Source: Candidatus Aenigmatarchaeota archaeon (lineage in GTDB: Archaea; Aenigmatarchaeota; Aenigmatarchaeia; CG10238-14). Taken from it: a stretch of DNA of 5,038 bases. Location of the stretch: NCBI GenBank assembly GCA_017608955.1, contig JAFCEW010000028.1, positions 1-5,038 on the forward strand. The letters run 5' to 3'. Positions 1 to 5,038 of the stretch are shown here, one piece after another. Positions within the stretch are counted from its first letter, which is position 1, and every line of letters begins with the position of its first letter. The notes below the pieces were generated by a model. That model was not told where the DNA came from and ran no database searches. It saw only the letters and a list, made by a program, of their open reading frames with translations. Both the position numbers and the translations under genes were made by a program.

Positions 1-276
1 CAAGCTTATCTTAAACAAAATCGCCTGAAAGTAGAAATCATGGGCCGGGGCTATGCCTGGCTGGACACAGGCACCCACGAGGCACTTGCTGAAGCCACCG
101 CTTTTGTTGAAACCATAGAAAAACGCCAGGGACTCAAAATAGCCTGCATTGAAGAAATCGCCTGGAGGATGAAGTATATTTCGAAAAAGCAATTGATCGA
201 TTTATCGAAATCAAAAAATAATAATTACTCTGAATATTTATATAAAATATCTGAAAATTTAGATTATGAGAAATAG
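1..276 (+). CDS. rmlA: Glucose-1-phosphate thymidylyltransferase RmlA, C-terminal part (5' end outside window)
   Basis: The reading frame is open from base 1 and ends at TAG 274-276, giving the last 91 residues; intact RmlA is about 290 residues. The enzyme makes dTDP-glucose from dTTP and glucose-1-phosphate in the cytoplasm, the first step to dTDP-L-rhamnose. The fragment contains the diagnostic RmlA block VEIMGRGYAWLDTGTHEALAEA (residues 11-32), whose Asp (fragment residue 22, bases 64-66) matches the family's second Mg2+-binding Asp. IEKRQGLKIACIEEIAWR (41-58) is also typical. The last ~30 residues are Lys/Asn/Ser-rich but keep the family's YxxYLYKI-like ending. Oddly, bases 1-180 are about 48% G+C while 181-276 are about 20%, so the 3' tail looks like the following cassette rather than the rest of the gene. 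The flippase gene follows after 83 bases. Family assignment is very secure; the symbol could equally be rfbA or rffH by local convention. Confidence 0.96.
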   Translation, partial: QAYLKQNRLKVEIMGRGYAWLDTGTHEALAEATAFVETIEKRQGLKIACIEEIAWRMKYISKKQLIDLSKSKNNNYSEYLYKISENLDYEK

Positions 277-359
277 TTTTATTGAAAAAGACAATTTTGA
301 TCGCATATCATTTTTTATACCCATATTTTATATTGCTATTGACAAATTTGGTAAAAAAA

Positions 360-1805
360 ATGAATAAGCTGAAGGCTAAAAGCATTAATGGAGTCTTATG
401 GGCATTGACTGGACGTTATGGTTATCTGTTTATACAGTTTTTTATTTTTATAGTATTGGCAAGATTACTTAGTCCAAAAGATTTTGGTTTAATTGGGATG
501 ACTATTATTTTTTTTGCGGTTGCTAATGTCTTAGTTAATAGTGGATTTGGTGTTGCATATATACAGAAAAAAAATGTAGATGAGAAAGATGCAAGTACGA
601 TTTTTTATTTTAATTTAGTTTTAAGTATTTTCATTTATCTTGTTTTGTGGTTTACAGCTCCTATAATTGCTAATTTCTATCAGCAAAGTATTTTAAAATC
701 TTTAATACGGGTTATGGGATTAATTATAATCATTCAGTCTTTTAATGTAATACAGAATTCCATTCTTGTACGAAAAATGGATTTCAAGAAAAGATCACAA
801 GTTTTATTAATAGCATCATTGGTATCAGGAATATTAGGTATTACTGCAGCAGCAATTAATTTTGGTGTATGGAGTTTAGTTATCCAAAAAATAGGAAATG
901 GTATATTTTTGGCATTAGGGTTCTGGATAGTAACTAAATGGAAACCTAAGATTGTTTTTTGTATGCAATCATTAAAATCAATGTTTTCATTTGGATCATT
1001 TATTCTATTCTCATCACTTATTGCTACTATTTTTAACAATATTTATTATTTTATAATTGGGAAATTTTATCCAGCTGCATACCTGGGTTTTTATACTAAT
1101 GCAAAAAAGATTCAAAGTCTGGCATCAGAACAATCAACCGATGAGGTATCACGTGTTTTATTGCCAGTTTTATCTAAATTGCAAGAAGATAACAAGGAGT
1201 TGAAAAAGTCAGTACAAAGGTTTTTGAATACATGGTTTTTTTTTATCATGCCAATACTTATTATTTTAATTGTTCTAGCAAGACCGTTGGTAATAACATT
1301 ATTTAAAGAAAAATGGGAGCCTATGATTCCATTTTTGCAGTTGCTATGCATTTTGGGGATAATATATCCATTACATTTAATAAATTCACGAGTTTTGATA
1401 GCTAAAGGATTAAGCAAGTTAAATTTTGGAATTGAGTTTTTGAGAAATGCTTTAAGGATATGTAATATTCTTATTACAATTAAATTGGGTGTATTGTATT
1501 TAATTTTTGGGGAAATATGTTTATCTTTTTTTATAACCGTTTTATTTGCATTTTATACCAATAGACTAATAAAATTTTCGATCTTTGAACAAGTACAAGG
1601 AATATTTCCTGTTATTTCAGGATCATTAATTATGCTAATTATTGGATTTATTATTAATAGATTATTTCATAATAATTATATAAATATTATTATAGGTGTT
1701 ATTGTATGTGGGGGTAGTTATTTGATTTTTCAATCTTTTTTTAATAGAAAACAATTATTAAATATCCTCAAAATGAGAAGCTTTTTTTTAAAAAATAGTA
1801 CATAA
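360..1805 (+). CDS. wzx: Lipid-linked oligosaccharide flippase, WzxC-like (MOP superfamily)
   Basis: This is an integral inner-membrane protein of 481 residues from ATG 360, close to the ~490 of WzxC/TuaB-type exporters. It should flip undecaprenyl-diphosphate-linked repeat units to the outer face of the membrane. Visible family hallmarks are ARLLSPKDFGLIGM (34-47), NSGFGVAYIQKK (60-71), FYFNLVLSIFIYLVLWFTAP (82-101), and the long conserved segment from LGFYTNAKK to LPVLSKLQED (242-277). W319-P321 lies in a KWEPMIPFLQLL stretch. Hydrophobic segments run nearly throughout, as expected for 12-14 helices. A longer frame opens at TTG 282 and would add 26 residues, but the family normally starts about 10-15 residues before the first helix, exactly as MNKLKAKSINGVLW does. 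I therefore prefer ATG 360, although no good Shine-Dalgarno precedes it (an A8 run abuts the start). The methyltransferase gene follows after 13 bases. The class is firm; substrate specificity cannot be read from sequence. Confidence 0.92.
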   Translation: MNKLKAKSINGVLWALTGRYGYLFIQFFIFIVLARLLSPKDFGLIGMTIIFFAVANVLVNSGFGVAYIQKKNVDEKDASTIFYFNLVLSIFIYLVLWFTAPIIANFYQQSILKSLIRVMGLIIIIQSFNVIQNSILVRKMDFKKRSQVLLIASLVSGILGITAAAINFGVWSLVIQKIGNGIFLALGFWIVTKWKPKIVFCMQSLKSMFSFGSFILFSSLIATIFNNIYYFIIGKFYPAAYLGFYTNAKKIQSLASEQSTDEVSRVLLPVLSKLQEDNKELKKSVQRFLNTWFFFIMPILIILIVLARPLVITLFKEKWEPMIPFLQLLCILGIIYPLHLINSRVLIAKGLSKLNFGIEFLRNALRICNILITIKLGVLYLIFGEICLSFFITVLFAFYTNRLIKFSIFEQVQGIFPVISGSLIMLIIGFIINRLFHNNYINIIIGVIVCGGSYLIFQSFFNRKQLLNILKMRSFFLKNST

Positions 1806-1818
1806 AAGAAAAAAGACT

Positions 1819-2571
1819 ATGAGCTTAAGAGTTTGTATAATGCTTTTTAAAAACAATTTGAAAAAATTGTTATATTTATTTTATTACCTTTATGGCAATA
1901 AACATGCAATAAAAAAATTAAAGAAAGAATGTAAGAAATGTGATTCAATTTCAGACTTAGTAGATCTAGCTTTTAATTTTAAATGGGGTTTAAAAAGATT
2001 TAACATTGATATAAGACCTTCTCAAGAAAAAAGTGAAATCATTGAACTTCTCCATTTATTAAAGAAACATAAACCAAAATATATATTGGAAATAGGGACC
2101 GAAAGGGGAGGAACTCTATTTTTATTTTCTAACGTTGCATATCCACAGTCTATGATTATTAGTATTGACTTGCCAGGTGGACCATTTGGGAAGGGTTATC
2201 CTTTCTATAAAATTCCAATCTTTAAATCTTTTGGAAATAATAATAAAAAAATATTTTTACTAAGAATGAATTCTCATAACATTAAAACTCTAGAACGAGT
2301 CAAAAAGATACTTGGTAGTAAGAAAATTGATTTTTTATTTATTGATGGAGACCATAGATATGATGGAGTAAAAAAAGATTTTATCTATTACTCACCTCTT
2401 GTAAGAAAGGGAGGGATAATAGCATTTCATGATATTGTCCCTTCTATGTATAAAAAAGTAGGAGGAGTTCCGTTGTTTTGGAAGGAAGTAAAAAAAAATT
2501 ATAATAATACTAAAGAAATTGTTAATAACTGGGGTCAAGAGGGGAGAGGTATAGGAATAATTATCAAATAA
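1819..2571 (+). CDS. Class I SAM-dependent methyltransferase (Methyltransf_24 / cephalosporin-hydroxylase-like)
   Basis: This 250-residue protein has a Rossmann methyltransferase core. ILEIGTERGGTLFLF (89-103) is SAM-binding motif I. IISIDLPGG (113-121) ends strand 2 with the acidic residue that usually contacts the ribose. KIDFLFIDGDHRYDGVKKDF (169-188) and GGIIAFHDI (198-206) match the D-G-x-H and H-D signatures of the CmcI/Methyltransf_24 group. GQEGRGIGIII (239-249) is a typical C-terminal strand. The N-terminal ~60 residues are Lys-rich, with an amphipathic/hydrophobic patch (LLYLFYYLY, 17-25) that might touch the membrane. Members are common in polysaccharide loci and are presumed to O-methylate sugars, but the acceptor is unknown here. 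ATG 1819 lies 13 bases after the flippase stop; an alternative ATG at 1840 would remove seven residues. Neither has a clear SD. The next gene begins 12 bases downstream, so the three genes are very likely co-transcribed. An actual hydroxylase activity is not supported by sequence. Confidence 0.86.
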   Translation: MSLRVCIMLFKNNLKKLLYLFYYLYGNKHAIKKLKKECKKCDSISDLVDLAFNFKWGLKRFNIDIRPSQEKSEIIELLHLLKKHKPKYILEIGTERGGTLFLFSNVAYPQSMIISIDLPGGPFGKGYPFYKIPIFKSFGNNNKKIFLLRMNSHNIKTLERVKKILGSKKIDFLFIDGDHRYDGVKKDFIYYSPLVRKGGIIAFHDIVPSMYKKVGGVPLFWKEVKKNYNNTKEIVNNWGQEGRGIGIIIK

Positions 2572-2574
2572 GGA
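2570..2574 (+). promoter_or_regulatory. Ribosome binding site (AAGGA) for the TTG-started glycosyltransferase
   Basis: AAGGA overlaps the TAA stop of the methyltransferase gene and ends 9 bases before TTG 2584. The TAA at 2569-2571 is also in frame with the downstream gene, so no earlier start is possible in this frame. The RBS therefore supports TTG as the true start and suggests that ribosomes finishing the upstream gene re-initiate here. Confidence 0.65.
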
Positions 2575-2583
2575 ACATTTAAA

Positions 2584-3522
2584 TTGATTGACATTTGTTT
2601 AGCCACATATAATGGCGAAAAATATATAAGAAATCAATTAGATTCTATAATAAAACAGACATATGAAAACTGGCATTTATATATTAGAGATGATGGTTCA
2701 TTAGATAATACTTTTTATATTATTAAAGAATACAAAAATAGATACAAGGATAAGATAACTATAATAAAGGATGAAAAGGGACGACTAGGATGCATTCAGA
2801 ATTTTAATGAAATTTTAAAATATACAAAAGCTAATTATCTTGCATTTTGTGATCAAGATGACATTTGGTGCGAAGATAAATTAGAGAAACAAATTAAATT
2901 AATGGAGGAAGAAGAAAAAAAGTCAAAAAAAGGAATATTAATATATACAGATTTTTCTTATATAGATAAAAACAAAAATGTATTGCTTGTATCTAATTAC
3001 AAAACAAGAAATAAAAATCATAAAGTTTATAACTCCAATATAATTTATGCTTTATTTTTTGGTAATGCTGTTGGATGCACTATGTTTTTCAACAGAAAAC
3101 TACTAAATTTATCTGGAAATATTCCAGAAGAATATGATTTAGGACATGATAAGTGGTTCTTATATATAGCAATATTAAATGGCCGTGTCTGTTTTTTAGA
3201 TAAAGTTATGGTATTTCACAGAGTGCATGAAAAAAATATGGGGGGCAAAAAACTAAAAAAAATAAATATTAGCGGTAAAAAAATAATAAATAAAAATTTT
3301 ATACATAAGAGGGTGAGAACAGCTTTCATCCTTAATAAATATAAAATTAATAGTGAGAAAATTCCAAATAAAGAGATTCATTTAGTAAGGAAATTATCAA
3401 AGTTAGAAGAATTATCTTTTATGAAAAGAAATGAATTTTATTTTAAAAGCAATTTATTTAAACTTCCTTTTATTTACTCAGTTTATTTATATATAAATAT
3501 AATTTTTTATAATAAATTTTAA
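2584..3522 (+). CDS. Family 2 glycosyltransferase (GT-A fold), possible rhamnosyltransferase
   Basis: This 312-residue cytoplasmic or membrane-associated enzyme should transfer a nucleotide-activated sugar to the growing lipid-linked oligosaccharide. The GT2 order is clear: IDICLATYNGEKYIRNQLDS (2-21), the first nucleotide-binding acidic site RDDGS (35-39), LAFCDQDDIWCEDKL (86-100) with the DxD-type metal site at D90-D93, GNAVGCTMFFNR (160-171), GHDKW (187-191) in the position of the usual catalytic-base region, and FHRVHEKN (211-218). The DQDDIW form is shared with many O-antigen and rhamnan transferases. With rmlA at the left edge, dTDP-rhamnose is a reasonable donor, but that is inference. 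The start is TTG, because the strand-1 motif begins at once and an in-frame stop lies 15 bases upstream. The C-terminal ~90 residues are Lys/Asn-rich and poorly conserved, ending in a hydrophobic patch (FKLPFIYSVYLYINIIFY, 292-309). The gene is very AT-rich with long A runs. Confidence 0.92.
   Translation: MIDICLATYNGEKYIRNQLDSIIKQTYENWHLYIRDDGSLDNTFYIIKEYKNRYKDKITIIKDEKGRLGCIQNFNEILKYTKANYLAFCDQDDIWCEDKLEKQIKLMEEEEKKSKKGILIYTDFSYIDKNKNVLLVSNYKTRNKNHKVYNSNIIYALFFGNAVGCTMFFNRKLLNLSGNIPEEYDLGHDKWFLYIAILNGRVCFLDKVMVFHRVHEKNMGGKKLKKINISGKKIINKNFIHKRVRTAFILNKYKINSEKIPNKEIHLVRKLSKLEELSFMKRNEFYFKSNLFKLPFIYSVYLYINIIFYNKF
3501..3518 (+). repeat. Direct repeat, copy 1
   Basis: AATTTTTTATAATAAATT lies within the last codons of the glycosyltransferase gene. 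A copy with one extra T occurs at 3559-3577, a start-to-start distance of 58 bases. In such AT-rich DNA a chance match is possible, but 18 matching bases with a single one-base gap is long for chance. Confidence 0.6.
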
Positions 3523-3542
3523 TTTTTTCTTGAGTCCATTTT

Positions 3543-3572
3543 TTAATTAATGATTTAGAATTTTTTTATAAT
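3543..3572 (+). promoter_or_regulatory. Weak candidate sigma-70-type promoter ahead of the membrane-protein gene
   Basis: A perfect TATAAT (3567-3572) lies 24 bases before ATG 3596. The hexamer 18 bases upstream (TTAATT, 3543-3548) matches the -35 consensus at only three positions. The 73-base gap is the longest spacing between complete genes here apart from the one before the flippase, so an internal promoter is plausible. TATAAT also arises easily by chance in DNA this AT-rich, so support is weak. Confidence 0.25.
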
Positions 3573-3577
3573 AAATT
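3559..3577 (+). repeat. Direct repeat, copy 2, in the intergenic gap
   Basis: AATTTTTTTATAATAAATT repeats the 3' end of the glycosyltransferase gene (copy 1 at 3501-3518) with one additional T. It sits just upstream of the membrane-protein gene and contains the TATAAT of a candidate promoter. It may be a scar of local duplication or slippage, or simply low-complexity AT sequence. Confidence 0.6.
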
Positions 3578-3595
3578 CATTTTTATCGAGAAAAT

Positions 3596-4942
3596 ATGTT
3601 AACTAGAGTAAATAAAATATATTTAATTATTGCAAGTGTACTTTATTTATATTTTTTGTTTTTTACTTCAAGCAACTATTTTCCAATTTATCTGTTACAT
3701 ATATTTAGTGTTATATTGTACTTTTGCGTGCTTATGTATTCATCAAAAAAAGCACTCAATTATTACTCAAAATGGAGTCTAATTTTTATTTTATTTATTT
3801 TTTCTTTTTTTTTAGTTGGTTTATATAACTTTATATCCTATGTATATAATAATAATTTTTTTGTGTTTAGCGAGGTTGATGCGCTAACTTACCATAATGA
3901 ATCATTATACATGGCTTCTCAGCCTTTTCTAGAAGGCATAAAGTATTATATGTCTTTTAAGAGAATTGACGATTTAGGAGCAATATTAATTCACAGTTCA
4001 TTGTATCGCTTAATTGAATCAAATTTATTATTAAACTTTTTCTATATTTTGATTGGGATTATTACAGTTCTTGGTATATATAGAATTTGCACTCATTTTT
4101 TGTCTAAAAAATATGCTTTTGTTGGTTCGCTTTCTTATGGTCTAGCTTCATATGTCCTTTGGTTTCATGCGTCGGGATTAAAAGAGAGTTTCATGGTCAT
4201 GCTTGTTGTGCTTTTTTTTGATAGATATTATCTTTACTTAAAAAAAAGAAATATAACGCATTTAATTTATGCCTCATTATTTCTTATTGCGCTTCTCTTT
4301 TTTAGACCACCACTTATATTCTTTTGTATTGGAGCTGTTGCTTTGAGTATATCTTTGCAAAGAAAAAAAGGATTTAAAGAAGCATTGGTTATAATTCTTG
4401 TCTTTGTTTCCTTTGTAGCCTTTTATCCTGTATTTAAGGCTTCATATGATCGTTTTTTAATGGGAGGAGACCTGAGCCGTGTCTTGACTGCAAGGGAGAG
4501 CATGATTGTAGGAAGTCTGGAGTTTACTTATGGAACAAATATACTGGCTCAATTGATTGGACCTTTGCCAACAATATCTCCTGATATAAAAGTACAATTA
4601 TCGTTTTACTCTGCAGGATTAATATTCAAAGCATTGCTCTCTATTTTTTTTTGGTTTGGAGTATATTATGTTTTCAAATATAAGGTTAAACTTTTGTATC
4701 CATTAATAATGTTTTCATTTTTCGAAATGGTTTCTTTAATATTAATACTTGAAGGACTGGAGCTTAGGAAATCACTGCCTCATTTTCCGTTTATTTATAT
4801 TATAGCATTTTGGTTTTTGGATAAATATGATTTATCAAATTATTTTAAAAACAAAAAGAAAATAAAATTTGTGTTTAATCTTTCTGCATTAGTTATATTC
4901 ATTATAATTTTGTTGTGGAATTTAAGATATAACGTAATTTAA
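3596..4942 (+). CDS. Polytopic membrane protein: candidate O-antigen polymerase (Wzy) or GT-C membrane glycosyltransferase
   Basis: The 448-residue protein has roughly 11-12 hydrophobic segments (approximately 7-23, 28-48, 60-83, 143-163, 172-190, 196-212, 221-250, 262-280, 338-360, 366-386, 395-408, 427-443). Two larger polar loops stand out. One at about 84-140 contains FSEVDALTYHNES (91-103), with the acidic/His character of the first extracytoplasmic loop of GT-C enzymes. The other at about 281-337 contains RFLMGGDLSRVLTARES. Further conserved-looking points are SGLKES (193-198), LFFRPPL (234-240) and ELRKSLPHFPFIY (389-401); similar Arg...Pro motifs before a late helix occur in Wzy and GT-C proteins. 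The cluster otherwise lacks a polymerase in view, and the protein's size and topology suit Wzy, but the family is not recognised with certainty. ATG 3596 has only a weak GAG (3588-3590) upstream. The stop is at 4940-4942, after which the DNA character changes. Confidence 0.7.
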   Translation: MLTRVNKIYLIIASVLYLYFLFFTSSNYFPIYLLHIFSVILYFCVLMYSSKKALNYYSKWSLIFILFIFSFFLVGLYNFISYVYNNNFFVFSEVDALTYHNESLYMASQPFLEGIKYYMSFKRIDDLGAILIHSSLYRLIESNLLLNFFYILIGIITVLGIYRICTHFLSKKYAFVGSLSYGLASYVLWFHASGLKESFMVMLVVLFFDRYYLYLKKRNITHLIYASLFLIALLFFRPPLIFFCIGAVALSISLQRKKGFKEALVIILVFVSFVAFYPVFKASYDRFLMGGDLSRVLTARESMIVGSLEFTYGTNILAQLIGPLPTISPDIKVQLSFYSAGLIFKALLSIFFWFGVYYVFKYKVKLLYPLIMFSFFEMVSLILILEGLELRKSLPHFPFIYIIAFWFLDKYDLSNYFKNKKKIKFVFNLSALVIFIIILLWNLRYNVI

Positions 4943-4944
4943 AC

Positions 4945-4994
4945 AATTGCAATTATAATGGTCTTATGGATTCAGACCAAAATGGGTCGCAATT
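4945..4994 (+). repeat. Nested inverted repeats downstream of the membrane-protein gene
   Basis: AATTGC (4945-4950) pairs with GCAATT (4989-4994). Inside this, GGTCT (4960-4964) pairs with AGACC (4974-4978) around a 9-base loop. GACC (4975-4978) could instead pair with GGTC (4985-4988), so two mutually exclusive hairpins are possible. AATTGCAATT (4945-4954) is itself a perfect palindrome. There is no T tract, so this is not a typical intrinsic terminator. Repeated, overlapping short palindromes next to a gene start are common at insertion-sequence ends, but I cannot name a family. Confidence 0.45.
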
Positions 4995-5000
4995 TAAGGT

Positions 5001-5030
5001 GTATCTCCTTACAATATGATAAGGAGGTAC
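5001..5030 (+). promoter_or_regulatory. Hairpin that sequesters a strong Shine-Dalgarno sequence
   Basis: GTATCTCCTTA (5001-5011) and TAAGGAGGTAC (5020-5030) form an 11-bp stem, ten Watson-Crick pairs plus one U-G pair in RNA, with an 8-base loop. The right arm contains TAAGGAGGT, a full match to the 16S anti-SD; the left arm imitates the 16S 3' end. TTG 5033 follows GGAGG by 5 bases. In RNA the ribosome site would be paired, as known for several transposase genes (for example IS10, IS50, IS200), where it stops translation of read-through transcripts. The pairing is seen in the sequence; the regulatory role is inferred. Confidence 0.6.
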
Positions 5031-5032
5031 AA

Positions 5033-5038
5033 TTGAGA
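5033..5038 (+). CDS. Probable start of a further gene, cut by the window edge
   Basis: TTG AGA begins 5 bases after a full GGAGG, the strongest RBS in the window, so a gene most likely starts here and continues beyond the edge. The same frame is open back to ATG 4958 and ATG 4982, so a longer protein of unknown type cannot be excluded, but neither upstream ATG has an SD. With only two codons visible from TTG, the product cannot be identified. The masked RBS and flanking palindromes make a transposase a reasonable guess, no more. Confidence 0.35.

Noticed and set aside
282..359. TTG 282 as the start of the flippase
   Set aside because: It adds 26 residues not typical of WzxC-like proteins, lies only 5 bases after the rmlA stop with no convincing SD, and ATG 360 gives the expected N-terminus. 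Kept as a finding only for its resemblance to a glycosyltransferase start.
734..1039. 101-codon open frame on the - strand inside the flippase gene
   Set aside because: It lies wholly antisense to a well-supported gene, has no recognisable domain, and its length is explained by the base bias of the coding strand.
1112..1417. 101-codon open frame on the - strand inside the flippase gene
   Set aside because: Same situation: shadow of the flippase gene, no family features and no RBS.
2910..2935. Frameshift in the A-rich run within the glycosyltransferase (Glu/Lys stretch)
   Set aside because: The frame continues through with GT2 motifs in correct order on both sides, so no shift is needed.
3530..3559. 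Promoter with TTGAGT at 3530-3535 as -35
   Set aside because: The sequence 17 bases further on (ATTTAG) is a poor -10, and the perfect TATAAT at 3567 is too far away to pair with it.
5001..5011. Fragment of the 16S rRNA 3' end
   Set aside because: Similarity covers only the CTCCTTA anti-SD core and is explained by pairing with the adjacent Shine-Dalgarno; no other rRNA sequence is present.
5001..5030. Intrinsic terminator
   Set aside because: The stem is strong enough but no T tract follows the right arm; a Shine-Dalgarno and a start codon follow instead.

Overview
The window is a piece of a bacterial cell-surface polysaccharide locus (O-antigen, capsule or exopolysaccharide type), read entirely on the + strand. 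The host is probably Gram-negative, because an rmlA homologue sits directly beside a WzxC-like flippase and small, poorly conserved polysaccharide genes. I cannot assign a genus. The only stretch that may reflect host composition is the first ~180 bases (about 48% G+C by hand count). Everything after it is very AT-rich, as acquired glycan cassettes often are.

Layout: (1) 1-276 is the 3' end of rmlA, the first enzyme of dTDP-L-rhamnose synthesis; its base composition drops abruptly to about 20% G+C over its last ~95 bases. (2) 360-1805 is a Wzx/WzxC-like lipid-linked oligosaccharide flippase. (3) 1819-2571 is a class I SAM-dependent methyltransferase of the Methyltransf_24 / cephalosporin-hydroxylase-like group. 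(4) 2584-3522 is a GT-A, family 2 glycosyltransferase that starts at TTG. (5) 3523-3595 is a short AT-rich gap with a direct repeat and a weak candidate promoter. (6) 3596-4942 is a multi-spanning membrane protein that best fits a Wzy-type polymerase or a GT-C membrane glycosyltransferase. (7) 4943-5038 holds nested inverted repeats and a hairpin that buries a near-perfect Shine-Dalgarno sequence just before a probable TTG start. This suggests the edge of a mobile element or an unusually tightly controlled gene.

Working model (inference): RmlA supplies dTDP-rhamnose, the GT2 enzyme adds a sugar (possibly rhamnose) to a lipid-linked repeat unit, the methyltransferase-like enzyme modifies it, the flippase moves it across the inner membrane, and the large membrane protein polymerises or further glycosylates it outside. 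Spacings of 12-13 nt link flippase, methyltransferase and GT2 as one transcription unit.

No clearly new biochemical system is visible. The points most worth a second look are the composition break inside rmlA, the SD-masking hairpin at the right edge, and the unassigned membrane protein. No tRNA, rRNA or CRISPR array was seen.
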